Source of the DNA: Anaeramoeba flamelloides
Taxonomy: Eukaryota > Metamonada > Anaeramoebidae
NCBI GenBank assembly: GCA_027625915.1
Contig: JANTQA010000008.1
Coordinates: forward strand, 13,741,097 to 13,805,096
DNA length: 64,000 nt
Direction of reading: 5' to 3'
The translations under genes and the position numbers were made by a program. Within the stretch, counting starts at the first letter, position 1; every line of letters begins with the position of its first letter. Below the pieces are notes generated by a model. That model searched no databases, was not told the DNA's origin, and saw nothing but the letters and a program-made list of their open reading frames with translations. Below are positions 50,172-62,453 of this stretch, piece after piece.

Positions 50172-50909
50172 ATGGGTCGAAGAACAAAAAAAGTCGGTAT
50201 TACTGGAAAATATGGTCCTCGTTATGGCGCCTCTTTGTACGCTTTTGTTTTTTGTTTTGTTTTAAAAAAAAAGAAAAAGAATCAACTTGCTCCTTAACAA
50301 CAACAAACAAATCTTTTTTTTTCATTTTGTTTTATTTTATCATTCTTCCCTTTTAATTAATCCCAAAAAAGACGTAAACAAATCAGAAAAATTGAAGTTG
50401 CTCAACACTCAAGATTTACGTGTCCATTTTGTGGAAAGGTAATTTTTCTTTTTTTTTTTTTTTTTTGTTGCTTTTCTTTCTTTTTTTTTTTTTTTTTTAT
50501 TGTTTTGTATTGATTTATCCTTTGGAATTTCAATTTTAACTTTTCAAAAAATTTGCATCTTATGTAACTTTAAATGAACTTCCTTTAAATCTTTAAAACA
50601 CGAAAAGGATGCAGTAAAAAAGAACTTCATGGGGAATTTGGCATTGTACCAAATGTAAACATACAATGGCTGGTGGAGCATATACTTTAAGGTAAAATAT
50701 TTTTTAGTGCTTTTTTCTACTTGGAACAATCTTGAATTTGGATTTTTCCACAACCTTTGACAAAATTCAAATAAAAACATTTTAAAATCTTTATTTATTT
50801 CTCTTTTTGTTTTTTTTTATTTTTATTGTATTACTTTGTAAATAGTACACCTTCTGCTGTCACAGCAAGATCAACCATTAGGCGTCTTCGAGAAGTTCGC
50901 GAAAATTAA
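50172..50909 (+). CDS. RPL37A: Large-subunit ribosomal protein eL43 (L37a), with a one-base frame problem
   Basis: Exons 50172-50236, 50372-50438, 50608-50691 and 50846-50909. The protein reads MGRRTKKVGITGKYGPRYGA, SLRKQIRKIEVAQHSRF, TCPFCGK, then GIWHCTKCKHTMAGGAYTLS and TPSAVTARSTIRRLREVREN, a full eL43 with its zinc-binding C-x2-C ... C-x2-C. Exon 3 is one base too long to keep frame between FCGK and GIWHC. Its start reads DAVKK in one frame and KRTSWGIW in the next, crossing an A6 run at 50616-50621. With five As it would be DAVKRTSW, exactly the 8 residues the family has there. This could be an assembly miscount, a slippage site or a real mutation. No alternative acceptor in this exon gives the right phase. 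eL43 is a 60S subunit protein. Confidence 0.88.
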
Positions 50910-52112
50910 ATTATTTTACAAACTTAGGCCATTCAATTCAAATATTTTGTGAGAATTTAGAATTTATTGTTTTTTTATATTTTTTTTCAAAAATGTAAAA
51001 GATAAAACATTTAGAAATCCAAAATATTCAAATTACCTTGATTTGTTATTTTGAAAACATCTCGATTTGTTCTTGGAATTTCGTTATTTGTTCAAACTTT
51101 TCTAAATGATCTTTATAGAAGATTTAAATAAAATAAATACAAACAAAAATATCATATTATTTTTTCTTTTTTAATGGGTTTTTTTTTTCAAAAGTTAGGT
51201 TTAAACAAGTCTAAAATTGTGAATTTTATTTTCATAAAAGATAATTTCATGACAATACTTTTGTAATAATGATATTTAGAAATATTTATACCACACAATT
51301 ACTAGACTCACTAAATGTACTGCTTTATCAATATTTTTACTTTTTAAATTTTTATATTTTACAATAAGGATTTAATCACAAGAATCGCACAAACATTGGA
51401 GAAACCTTCAAGACTTTTAGAATTTTCAGACTGATAGTCAGTCGGATTTCAGGCTTTGATATTCTTTCAAATTTTACAAATTTTCAAATACATGATACAA
51501 ACTTTTAAAAGTTCAAAAAAGGTAAAAAAAAAATCTTTAAAAAATGAATATATTTGTAATTATTAGAATTTTTTTAAAAGTTCCCTTTTTTTAGACAATT
51601 AAATTAATGTCCATTTTTTTTTTTGATCTGGAATTATCCATTTAACCATTTTAACAATGATTTCTAACATAATAAATATTATTTAGAATTAAATTACATT
51701 TAAACTTTTGAATTTCTATTACATTAATAACACTAATGTTTTTTTTTTTTTATATTTTGCAAGAGATTAGGTATATTTATGAAAATATTTTTTTAGAGAT
51801 AAAATAAAATTATAACAAGTTTGGTAGAATTATAGTAATTTCTAATTTAATCATTACTTAAAATATTTTTCATAAATGTAATAATTATTTCATAAAAATG
51901 TCTTTACCAACTCAATGTATAATTTATTATCTTGTTAAAATTTCTAAATAATCATGAACTAATTAGTTACTTTTTTTATTATTCATTTTTTATTGATTTG
52001 TGAAGATAGGACGTCAATATTAAGATTGGTGAATCAATGATTTTATTAATATTAGATCAAGAACAAACTGCATATTGGTTCCAGTAATTATGATTTATTA
52101 TTCAAGTACTAC

Positions 52113-52306
52113 GTCGGTTTCACTTTTAAGGCACAAACTTTCAACAAAATTTAAGGCACAAAAAAATCTCAAATTAAGGCACAAAATTTGTTATTTTTTA
52201 TTTTACAATTTATTTTAACTAGAATCGGAATTTTGTGCCTTGATTTGAGATTTGTATTGTGCCTTAAATTTCGTTCAGAGTTTGTGTCTTAAAAGTGAAA
52301 CCGACT
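52113..52306. repeat. Foldback element, 'GGCACAAA' family, clean copy
   Basis: Left end GTCGGTTTCACTTTTAAGGC, right end its reverse complement TTAAAAGTGAAACCGAC. The arms of about 80-90 bp contain CAAAATTTAAGGCACAAAAA and AATTTTGTGCCTTGATTTGA. Close to the copy at 53431-53629 and to older copies at 4031-4224, 9435-9620 and 29778-29973. Confidence 0.85.
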
Positions 52307-53430
52307 TTATATAAAATTTATTTTTATTTATTTTTATTTTATTGAAGAGTTAGAGCTAGAAGTTCATGATTGTGGTAAGTTTTTTTTAATTTAAGAAAAA
52401 ACTGAAAATTTTAAAAATTTTTTATTTCTTAAATTAAAAAGAAACAACAAATTTAACTTTAACAGAATTTAAAAGAATTGATTAGAATCTTTGATTTTGT
52501 TCTATTTCGTTTTTTTTTTTATTAAGTAAATCTAGGCATCCCGCACCAATTTAAGTTAGTTATCCTATAATTTAAAAGAATATTTCATTCGAATAACATT
52601 TCGAAATAAGTTATTTTATTCAATTCTTTTTAATTCTGGAAAATAAATATTTGATTTTCTTGGGTTTTTCTATTTTATCTAGAAAATATTTGATCGTTCT
52701 TACCTCCTTTGAATTCTGGAAAAGATAAGCGCCCCGCGCAACTTTAATCTAGTTATCCCAGAATTTAAAAGAATATTTCACCCGAATAACATTTCAAAAT
52801 CATTAATTTTACAATAATAACCAAGAAGTCAAAACACATAAGATTTAAAAAATAAAGATATCCAAATCAAAAAAAAAAAAAAAACAGATAATACTTGGAA
52901 CTTCTTTCTTTCACCATACAAGATCATAAAAAAATTAAATATTTACGAAAATTTACCTTTTTGATAACTTTTTTCGAATAAAAACAGTTGAATAATAAGA
53001 GATATTTGATCAAAAAAATATTATTTCATGATATTTTACAATTTAAGTTAGAAAATCCAATTTTCTAGTCCTTTTAAAATTTTTTTAACTTAATAAAAAA
53101 AAATAGAATAATTGTTTCTTCCACGTTGAGAGTTTATAATAATATTTTCTAAAAGCATTTTAAATCTGTGAATATCTTACAAATTAATAATGAGTATTTT
53201 GGCTATTAAAAGGATGATTAATTGATTTAAATTTAAAAAAAATTTGTTTTTTTTGTTTTTTTCTGTTAACTTTTTTTTTAATTTTTGAAATAAACTGAAA
53301 ATGAAATAAATTATCGGTTTATTTCAAAAAAAAAAAAAAAAAAAAACTGTGTTTAGTTTTTCCAGAATTTCAAAGATTAGATAAAATTTATGATTTTTTT
53401 CTATTCCTTGAATTCTGGATAACTGTTTTT

Positions 53431-53629
53431 ACAGTCAGTTCCACTTTTAAAACACAAACATTCAACGAAATTTAAGGCACAAAAAAATCTCGAATTAAGT
53501 GACAAAATTTGTAATTTTATATTATACAATTTATTTTACTAGAATCGGAATTTTGTGCCTTAATTTGAGATTTTTATTATGCCTTAAATTTCGTTGAATG
53601 TTTGTGTCTTAAAAGTGGAACTGACTGTA
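53431..53629. repeat. Foldback element, 'GGCACAAA' family, clean copy
   Basis: Perfect-looking ends ACAGTCAGTTCCACTTTTAA and TTAAAAGTGGAACTGACTGT. Shares the interior TTTACTAGAATCGGAATTTT with 52113-52306. Confidence 0.88.
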
Positions 53630-53635
53630 ATCCTT

Positions 53636-53850
53636 CTTGAGTTTTCTGTTTTTTTTAAAATCATAAGATTTTCATTAGGTTTTTTTGAGTTTTCTATTTA
53701 TTTAGAAAATCAATAGATTTTCGAAATAAAATAGAAAACCACAAAAAACCCAGAACACTTCTGAAATAAAATAGAAAACCTAAAAAAAACCTAGAACACT
53801 AACAGTTAAAACAGAAAACCTCCTGGAAAAACTAGGTACTCTACGGGCAC
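53636..53850. repeat. Palindromic repeat cluster (GTTTATTTGG type)
   Basis: TTGAGTTTTCTATTTATTTA, AATCAATAGATTTTCGAAAT and AAACCTAGAACACT units in alternating orientation, as at 18535-18880 and 47838-48105. Confidence 0.6.
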
Positions 53851-54917
53851 TTATCGTTCTTTTGTCGATAATTTTAAAAAAGAGACTAAATTCTAATAAT
53901 TTTACTCGATTATTTTGAAAACTGGAAAAATTAGTTACTCGAGGGACACTTTTTGTTAGGTCTTATATAATTTAAAAGAATAGAGTAAATATCAAAAATT
54001 TTACTCTATTCTTTTGAATTCTGAAAAACATAGGACACGGAATAATTATCAAGGTTTTTTTCTCTATTTCAATTGTATTAGATGAATACAATATTTTAAC
54101 AAAACTATTAGTTAATATCTATCTAAGTAAATATTTTCCAAGTTGAATTAAACTAAAAATCATTATTCAGTTTATTTGAAATTTTTACCCCACCCCCCCC
54201 CGGGCTAGAGGCTTTTAAATAAAAGTTATATCTAACAAAAATAAATCCTATAGCCTCAAGAATTTGAAGTTCTGGACTTTTTATTATATTGTGGATAAAA
54301 TTTATTATTAATGACGAAAGGTTAATAAAAATACTAGTTTTGTCTAACCCAAATTTTCCAATTTTATTTTTTCATACAAGTGAAGTCTAAATATATGTTT
54401 ATATTTTCTAAATGAAAATAACTGTAAATTTTGCTCTTGTTATCCAAAATTAAAAACACTGAAAAACCTTATAGAAAAATTCGATCATTTCTTAGGGGTA
54501 TATCATAAATATCAGACATAGAAATAATTTGAAAGAATCCATCAAAACAAATTCAAGCAAAAAAAAATATTCAAAACATAAATACCACAAACATAAATAA
54601 AAAGGAAGATAGTCTTTCTGTTATGTCTTTTACGAATAATAATGAATTGTATGAATCTTCAAGTGATTTTTTTTTATATTAGATTTCTTAAAGATCTATT
54701 TTAAAAATCATAAAATCCCGTTATTACGTCTCTGTTGTTCACACCCATCGATGTACTCTCTCAAACTTGCATCTTTTTTTTTAGTAATTATTTCTTTATT
54801 ATTATTTTTTTTTGTTATTTTTTAGTTTAAATTCGAAAAAAAAAAAAATCTTTGAAAAAACAAATAAACAGGAAGAAAATCCAGGCTATATGCTTTCTTT
54901 TTGATGAGAGCATTGAC

Positions 54918-55314
54918 TACAGCTATTTTTTAAAAAAACGTGGAAATTTTTTAAAGTGTGATAAAATTAAAATTTTTCCAAAAAAAAAAAGTTGTTAAAA
55001 AGTTAGTAATCAATCTTTTAAAAAAAAACCATTTTTCTGACTTTTCTATTTTAATAAAAGAAAATAAATCAACTTTTGAAGTTGAAATAGAGATTAGGGT
55101 GAGAAGAAAAACATTTTTAACATTTTTCAGTCTTTACTTTTATAAAACTTTATTTTTTTGAAAGTTGTAAATAAAAAATAGTTTGTTACTTTTTTCAAAA
55201 TATTTTAAAAAACCTTTTAAAAAGTTTTCGTTCGAAAAAAGCACTCACTTTTTGAAAATAAAAAACTCGAAAAAAGTTTTTATAAAAAGTTCTCATTTTT
55301 TTAAAATAGCTGTA
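54918..55314. repeat. Foldback element, 'CAGCTATTTTTAAAAA' family
   Basis: Left end ACAGCTATTTTTTAAAAAAA, right end TTTTTTTAAAATAGCTGT. Its left part (54958-55150) matches 57356-57560 inside the TPR gene intron, including CCATTTTTCTGACTTTTCTA and AACTTTTGAAGTTGAAATAG. Confidence 0.7.
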
Positions 55315-55697
55315 TTAAAAAATTTATTGTCAACACTTTTAATTTTCCTAAAGAAATTACCAAATTTAGCATGGGAACTTCCCAACTAAAGGAACATATT
55401 GTTTTTATGGTTTTATTGCTTTGGAAATTTGATAATTTTTTAAGGTATTTCTTTTCTGAATCTCGACTCTAATCTGGGATTTATTGTTTCTCTTCTTTCT
55501 TATTTATCTTAAATTGATTGATTCTTGAAAAAAAAATCGATTTTTTCATTTTTTTGATGGGTATCTCTGAGTGAAATCGAGTTTACTTTAATATTTAATA
55601 TTTCTCTCTCTTTTTTTTCTATTAAAACAATTTTAAAATAATCTATATCCATAATAATACTCAAATTAAATTTGCACAGAAAATAATATTTTTCGAT

Positions 55698-58600
55698 TTA
55701 TTTTTTTGTAATTACTTTTTCATTTTTTTCTATTTTTTCATTGTTAACTTTTTGTACTTTTTCTTTTTCTTTTTCTTTTTCATTTTCATTTTCATTTTCC
55801 GTTTTTGTTTCGTTTTCTTTGTTATTTACATTTTTATTTTCATTTTCGACAGTTTTTTTTTCTGTTTCTGTTTTTGTTTTTTTGTCTGTTTTTTCTTCAG
55901 TTACCTTTTCATTTTCATTTTCATTTTCCTTTTCTATTTCTATTTCATTTTCCTTTTCTTTTCCCTTTTCTGTAACTTTTTCTTTTTTTTTACATAAGAG
56001 ATCAATATAAATTGCTATTGCATTTTTTGTGCATCTTAATTGATTTTGTAATTTCTTATTTTCTGGTTCAAACACCAATCTTCTCTGGTGTTCTTGTCTG
56101 ATATTCTTTAAACACGCGCCTAATGCTTCGATATATACTTGTTCGTCTGGGTCAAACGCTAAAGCCGCCACAAAATCACATGCTGCTATATAATATTCTT
56201 TAAGTGCCGACCAAGCACTCCCTCTTTGGGCATAAGCCTATTATCACATTATAAAATAATACCAAATAGATAGATAATGAAATTATGAATTCAATGATAA
56301 TTATTCAATAATTACTCTTAAAAAAAATTTAAACCAATTAATATTCACCTTTCATTTTAAAAAGTGATTTAATAGATATATTGTATTTAATCTCATAAAA
56401 TATTGCCTCAACGAAATAAAACAAAACAAAAGTGTTTAGATCCAAAAGATCAGTTCAAATACTTTTATTTTTTTAATTTCAAAATTTTTTTCAAAATGTA
56501 AAATAATTTTCAATAAATGAAAAGAAATTGAAATTGAAAATGAAAACAAAAAAGAAAAAAGAAAAAAAAAAGAAAAAAGAGTATGGAAACAAAAATAATA
56601 ATTTGAAAAGATAAAGAAAAAGAATAAAGTTCCCATATAAATTTATAACAATTATTTTGAACAAACCAATTACAGATAACTGAAAGTTCTAAAAGAGCAC
56701 AGTATTCCAAAAAAAACCAATTAATTTTTTAATTTCTGTTTGTAACACAAAGAAAAACGAAAACGATGTTCATCATTATGAAATAAAATTGATTCATTAA
56801 AAAAAATTGGTTCAATTGCTAAATCAATTTTTTTTTAATTTTTGTTTGTAAACACAAAAAAGAGAAAATGAGATTTCCCATTTCCAAAATTTTCGATAAA
56901 TATTTTTTTTTTGAATCTGTATTATTATTTTAATTATTAAGATTTTTTTCAAGATAACAAAGGATATTAATTCAAACAATAACTAGAGAGACTAAAAGTA
57001 TTTTTACATTTATTTCTCTTAAGATGAAATATTAAGAAAGAAATTTTAATAATTAAAAAATTTATGTGCCAAACATTTTGGAAAAGAGTTTTGATCTACA
57101 AACAGATTGAAGTAAATATAAAATTCTGTTTTATCAATACACCTAAAAGTTGTAAAAAAGTGAGGACTTTTTTCAAACTTGGGAGACAATTTACAAATCT
57201 TTCAAACACATTCAAACACTGCAAAAAAGGGAAAAGGCGTTTTCAAAGGTGGAAAGATTTGTAAAAGTCATGCCAGCCTTTAGAGTGTTTATGAAAATTA
57301 ATTTTTTCATGTTTTTCCAAATAAAAAAAGATGAGGTTTTTTTTTTTTTTTTTAGATTGATAAAATTAAGACTTTTCCAAAAAATAAAGTTTTAACAAAG
57401 TGAGTACTCAGTCTTTCATAAAAAACCATTTTTCTGACTTTTCTATTTGAAATAAAAGAAAATAAACCAACTTTTGAAGTTGAAATAGAGTGTAGGTCGA
57501 AGTGAGAAGAAAAGCACTTTTCAAAATTTTGAGTCATCAATTGTTTTCAAACTTTTAGTGTTTTGAAAAGTAATAATTCTGAAAAAGTAATATCTTTGTT
57601 CAAAATATAATAAAAAACTTTATAGAAAAAAGTTTTAATAAGGCCCTCACTTTTTGAAAATAGCAGAACTTTATGAAAAATTTTTTGTCAAACCTTTTTT
57701 TTAAAATGACAAGATGATCTCGGTCTAGATTATTGTTTAAAAAATTTATTTGATAACTTTAAACTTTGGAGATAACTTGAAAAAATAATCTTCAAGCAAA
57801 AACTAATTCTTTATTTACAAGATCCACAAAGAAAGTTGAAAACTTGGAAATTAAAATTTAAAAAGAACTTGATTTCACAATTAAAGGTAATCACTAATGC
57901 TTTGAAAAGGTAAAAAATAATGTTTAACAAAAATATAAATAAAAAAAAAAAAAAATAAAAAAAAGAATTACTATTGCTGTTGGCTGTATACTAATTGAGT
58001 TAAAACAATCCATGATCGCGTCATGGTAATTCTTCATTTCTAATAAAGCAATTGACCTTTTAAAATAAAGGATATGGTCTTTAGGATTTTTCCTGATTTT
58101 TTTGGTATACTTAATGACATCATTTTTCAGTTTGATACGGAAAGGTATTGAAGACTTTCTGTTGTTGTTGTTGCTGTTATTGTTATTTGATTTGGAGTTT
58201 GTGTTTTGGCTTTTCTGAGAAAGCTGCTTTTTATTTAAACTTTTTTTCGAGCGATATTTCCTTCTTGAACGGTGATGAAATTGTAGGCCTATTTCACAAG
58301 GCGCGGGTATTAAAAAGGGCATGTCTCGATCACCATAAGCCTGGTGAAGAGCATCCAACACTTTTGAAAATTGATTTTCGGGTATTTTGAAACGATACAT
58401 ATTTTGGTTCTCGTTTGAAGACAAATTATTATTCTTTTCATCAACAACATTTTTTGTTGATTCATTATTAATTTGCCGGTTTGTTCGTGAAGACAAAGAT
58501 CCAATGCCCGAATTTGTTGTGTTGTTTCTTTGCTTTTGATTTGAAGACGATTCTTCGGAAGAAAGTGATCCAATCCCACCGCCGCTGTTCCGAGATCGTT

Positions 58601-59063
58601 GCTGGCTATGGAGGCTGTTCTCTTGGCTGGACTCATTGAAAGTACCCGAATTTTTTCTGAAAAAGACGAGCTCCATTTCGTTTACAAAACCCTCAGCAAA
58701 GGACTTTTCGGATTTAGTCTTTGCGTGTGCCAAAATTTCGTTGAGATCTTGCCGTGCCGCTTCAAGTTGGTTCAATTGGCAATATGAAAAGGATCGATAG
58801 CAATACGCGGCAATCGAACTTTTGTCTGTTTCTAGGACCTCAGTACAATCACCTATACACTCCTTATACTTTCTTAAACGGATGTATGCTAAAGCCCTTC
58901 TCAACACAAGCGTGATGTATGATCCGCGGTTGTTTTCTTTTTTGGGCTTGAACTCATTAATAATTTGTGTATAATATACAACTTGCTGCTCATCAGACTC
59001 ATTCTCTATTTTTTTGACTCTACTCCCACTCGTTGGTGGAGTTGGTACTTGATCTTCAGACAT
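55698..59063 (-). CDS. TPR-repeat protein with KEKE-type C-terminal tail
   Basis: Exons 57972-59063 and 55698-56237, joined in phase 0 across a 1734-bp intron; 543 residues. TPR helices pair to form protein-binding surfaces, as in co-chaperones. Residues about 48-115 form a first TPR block (RRALAYIRLRKYKECIGDCT, YCYRSFSYCQLNQLEAARQD). A serine/asparagine-rich linker follows. A second block starts near 325 (YFKRSIALLEMKNYHDAIMD) and continues across the intron as AYAQRGSAWSALKEYYIAAC then DFVAALAFDPDE. That continuity is the evidence that the two exons belong together. The tail is a long E/K/N/T tract (about 440-540). No catalytic domain is seen; the partner is unknown. The intron contains foldback-type repeats, including a copy of the 54958-55150 segment at 57356-57560. 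Confidence 0.85.
57147..57665. repeat. Foldback-type repeat within the TPR gene intron
   Basis: GTAAAAAAGTGAGGACTTTT near 57154 is answered by AAGGCCCTCACTTTTTGAAA near 57640. The middle (57356-57560) matches 54958-55150 in direct orientation. It appears to be a larger relative of the 54918-55314 element. Confidence 0.5.
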
Positions 59064-60649
59064 TATTTTTGTTGTATTTTGTGAGAAGGTTATAAAACAA
59101 TCTTTTGTTATTATTTTTTGGAAAAAAAAAATAAAAAATGAAATACGTTTGATTTTAATTAATTTTCAATCTGAAGAAGTTCTTCAAAATTTGGTCAATT
59201 AATTCATTGTTGACTGAAAACAAACATTATGTATGAATATATTTAATTGTGTAGATTGTATCTTTATAATGAATAATTCTTTGAAGAGTATTTTAAGGTT
59301 GTGATTTAAGTGTTACTCTTTTTCCAAGATTTAACAAAAGTTTGATTTTTTAAAATAAGTATCGTTTTTGTTGAAGAAGAATGGGCAGAGATTAATTCTA
59401 AAAAAAATCTAGCTCCAAAGAAGGGATAATATTGTAGTCTACCAATAACCATTTGGTAAAAAGGAGTTTTGAATTGAATTTTGCTAAATCAATAAAGTTT
59501 TGCTCATTTATTTCAAATTTTAAAAGTATTGAATATTAGAAAATTTTTTTCAGTGACCTATTGCGATCTTATCTTCATAACTTTTGAAACTAATCTTTGT
59601 TATAAGAAGTGTTAAGAAACAAATATATTTTTAATAATACTTTACCGATGATCAAAAACAATTTTTATCATAATTGATTAGAGAAACCAAATGCATAGAA
59701 TTAAAAGTATAATTGTTTTTTTCAAATTATTCCTTAATAAAAAGAAATATAAACCCTCAAACTGATCCTTACTCATTCTTTACTTTTATCTTTCAAATAA
59801 TCTTTATTATAATTTATTTATAATGTTGTAATGAAATTTAAAATATCTTGGATATCTAATTGAGATGGGACATAGCTATATAGTTTTGGAACATTTTCAG
59901 TTTTGTACCCAAAAATAGTCAAAAAATGCAAATGTCTTGATTCATAATTTATCTTTAATTTTCTCTAATTGAAAATAAATCGTTTTTTTTGAAAAAAAAA
60001 TGTGTATAAAAGGAAAAAAGTTTTTTTTCATATGAAAAAAAAAATTTTAGGGGGGGGGGGGGATATAGACATTATATATTTTCATTTTTAGATCTACATA
60101 TGGTGTATATGATTGAACATTTAACAATTATTTTTTTTTTAAATTCTCTTGATAAATTTATTCAATTTGAGAATCCTTTTTTAAGAAACCTTGAGAATAA
60201 AAAATCTATATAGAATTTAAAAAAAATTTGGAACTTTATTTTGAAAATGTGTTAATTTGAGTTGAGGATCGTTCTACAAATTATACATTTTTCTTTTTTC
60301 AGAATAAAAAAGAAGATATTTATCAATAAACTATATACAAATAATTTGTATTATATATATTATTCTAAAAATAATATTAAAATTAAATATTGTAATAAAA
60401 TAAGGATAATTGATATTTAGAAATTTTGTTTTAATAAATCTTTTGAAAAAAAAATTCTTTTGGTGGGATAATTAATTGTTTAATAATAAAAAAAAATGTT
60501 TTCAAATAATGTTAAAATATTTTTTAATAAAAAATTTAATTATTTTCATAAATAATAATAAAAAAACCTTTTAAAAAAGAGTTTTAAATAACCATATATC
60601 TCTTTATTAATTTTTTTTTTTATAAACAAATATAATATTCTCAAAATAT
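59064..60649. other. Intergenic, A/T-rich, with a G13 tract
   Basis: No gene-like frame. The only outstanding feature is a 13-G run at 60050-60062. The segment next to 59063 should contain the TPR gene promoter. Confidence 0.5.
60050..60062 (+). repeat. 13-base G homopolymer
   Basis: Run of 13 G flanked by A/T-rich DNA, the mirror of the C runs at 26333-26346 and 54193-54201. Confidence 0.9.
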
Positions 60650-61127
60650 TTAATCATTATACTGATCATTATTTTCAAAGTTGTTACTTTTGATGATTTT
60701 GGATTTATTTAATTGGAATTTAAAGTATTTTTTTAATATTAATGTTCTTATTGAGTTTGATGTTGGTTTTACTTTTCTTGGTGCTATTATAAGTTTACTA
60801 TCATTGATATTACTATTTCTGAAACTATTGTTTGTACTGTTGTTAGTTATTGTTGATTAATTTACTTTTTTGGAAAAAAAAAAAAAAATAACAAATTGAA
60901 TGAAAACAATAATTTTTTTTATTTCATTTCAGTAAATAAATGATAAATTTTTTGAAAATTTAAATACAAAAAAGATTTAGAATTTCAGTACCTATTCCAA
61001 AACTCAAGATTATTTTTTCAACACGGGAATATTGACTTGAATAACTTGAACCTAAATTCTCTTCAAAAGTGACCCGTTTAGCACATTGTTCCTTTAACGA
61101 AAATTTTTTTCCCTTTCTTTCTTCCAT
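60650..61127 (-). CDS. Small two-exon protein, weakly DMAP1/SWC4 C-terminus-like
   Basis: Exon 1 60992-61127 (MEERKGKKFSLKEQCAKRVT to SRVEKIILSFGI) and exon 2 60650-60783 (APRKVKPTSNSIRTLILKKY then FKFQLNKSK). Both ends are phase 1 with GT/AG sites (GGAATAG then GTACTG; ATAATAG at the acceptor). The spliced protein has 89 residues. The run R-V-E-K-I-I-x-x-x-G-I-x-P-x-K-x-x-P-T followed by an L-rich helix recalls the C-terminal segment of DMAP1/SWC4, a subunit of the NuA4/SWR1 chromatin complexes (..LLKELGI..RPxxPT..). The match is short, and the SANT domain of the full-length protein is absent. I am fairly confident of a gene and unsure of its identity. Confidence 0.55.
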
Positions 61128-62453
61128 TTTAGAAATTTAATAAATTATCTCTTTTTCTTATTTTATAACACAAAACAAAAAGATATCTTAAAATGTAATA
61201 AAATATAAAGTTAAAGTTGATAATAAAGTTAAAAAAAAAAAAAAAACCCTTTTAGGATGAAATTAAATAGATTCCTTTGTTGTTTACATATAAAAGGCCT
61301 TTTATATTGGTATATTCATTATAATGATAAAACCTAAAAAAAATCACAAACAATTTTTAATACAATTTTCTTTATGTTGAACAGTAAACTCCTCTTTCAA
61401 TTAGTTCTTTGCAAAGAATATTTGAAAATTCATCCAGTTTACAAAGTTTATTAGTATTTAAGGACTACATCCCCACCCTTGAGAGTGTTGAGTTATTATG
61501 CTATTTCACTTTCAATTTTCAAAAAGAATTTTCATTCTGAAGAAAAAAAAAAAACATTTTTTGTCATTTTTAATTTTGTAAGCACACATTTCTTTTCTTT
61601 TTCAATGAAAAGAAAATTGAAAACAATAAAAAAAAAATAATTGCAATAAAAATGATTTTTATGGTTTTTCAAGTAAAAGTTCAAATTTGAGAACTTCTCA
61701 AACTCGTAAAAAAAAAATGTAAAAAAAATGTAGAACAGTCCATGAGAATTACTGTGAGTTCAGAAAGTTGAAATCAAAATTCAGAAAGATTAAAATCAAA
61801 TTTTGGCATGATCTTCAACTTAAAAATTGTTCAAATATGTCATTTTTTTCAAAAGAATTTCTTCTTGGACAAATATTACTGTGATTACAAAAACTCTTTC
61901 AAGGGGTATTTTTATATCTTATTTTACCGTTTTTACCTAAAAAAATTGACCTTCAACCTATAAAGTACCTTATTCTAATCAAAAGTAAATAAAAAATAAA
62001 AAATAGTAAATTGGAGCAATAAGTTACAAAGATTTCTTTGAATTTATCAGTTTTATTAAAAATTAAATTTCAAAAATTCCAGTTCCAAAAAACTTGCTAT
62101 TTGTTTCAAAATAAATGATATAAAATTCTCATTCCGGAAAATAAAAACAGATTTATAAACTTTTCAAATTTTTAATCAATCTTAAAAGAAACTTCCATTA
62201 TACATTTCCCTTTTAGGACTTATATTTATTTTACGAAGGTTCTCTAGAGATGAGATTTTTGAGGAAAGCCAAAATGAAAATTTAGATCTTTTAATTTTGA
62301 TATTAACAGTAACAACAAATTTGTTACAGACGCTTTTAAAAACCAACTTTTTCTTCTCCATCGAAATTATTTTTTCAGTTCAACAAAAAAAAATTTTGTT
62401 TCAATTTACCATTTTTTATCTTTTATACATTCTTGATCTGGTTCAAATTCCAA
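61128..62453. other. Intergenic, one possible orphan exon
   Basis: Mostly A/T-rich. On the minus strand 61372-61464 an open piece preceded by TGTAG reads SLNTNKLCKLDEFSNILCKE then LIERGVYCST and stops. It looks like a last exon, but no upstream partner was found. The 62090-62140 stretch has a copy of the TTTGTTTCAAAATAAAT end sequence. Confidence 0.35.

Larger units (their letters stand above)
50910..55697. other. 4.8-kb repeat-rich region without a gene
   Basis: Contains foldbacks at 52113-52306, 53431-53629 and 54918-55314, TTCCAGAATTC hairpins (52470-52700, 53355-53415 and 53905-54030), a palindromic cluster (53636-53850) and a C9 tract (54193-54201). A stretch at about 54535-54690 has a weakly protein-like frame (MSFTNNNELYESSSDFF) without any supporting feature. 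Confidence 0.5.

Noticed and set aside
54535-54690. Weak coding-like frame MSFTNNNELYESSSDFF
   Set aside because: Low-complexity, about 50 codons, no recognisable domain and no supporting splice structure.
55741-56010. Phenylalanine/serine-rich plus-strand ORFs
   Set aside because: Reverse strand of the charged tail of the TPR protein.
57064-57264. ORF MCQTFWKRVLIYKQIE.. in the TPR intron
   Set aside because: Lies within repeat DNA of the intron and lacks any domain.
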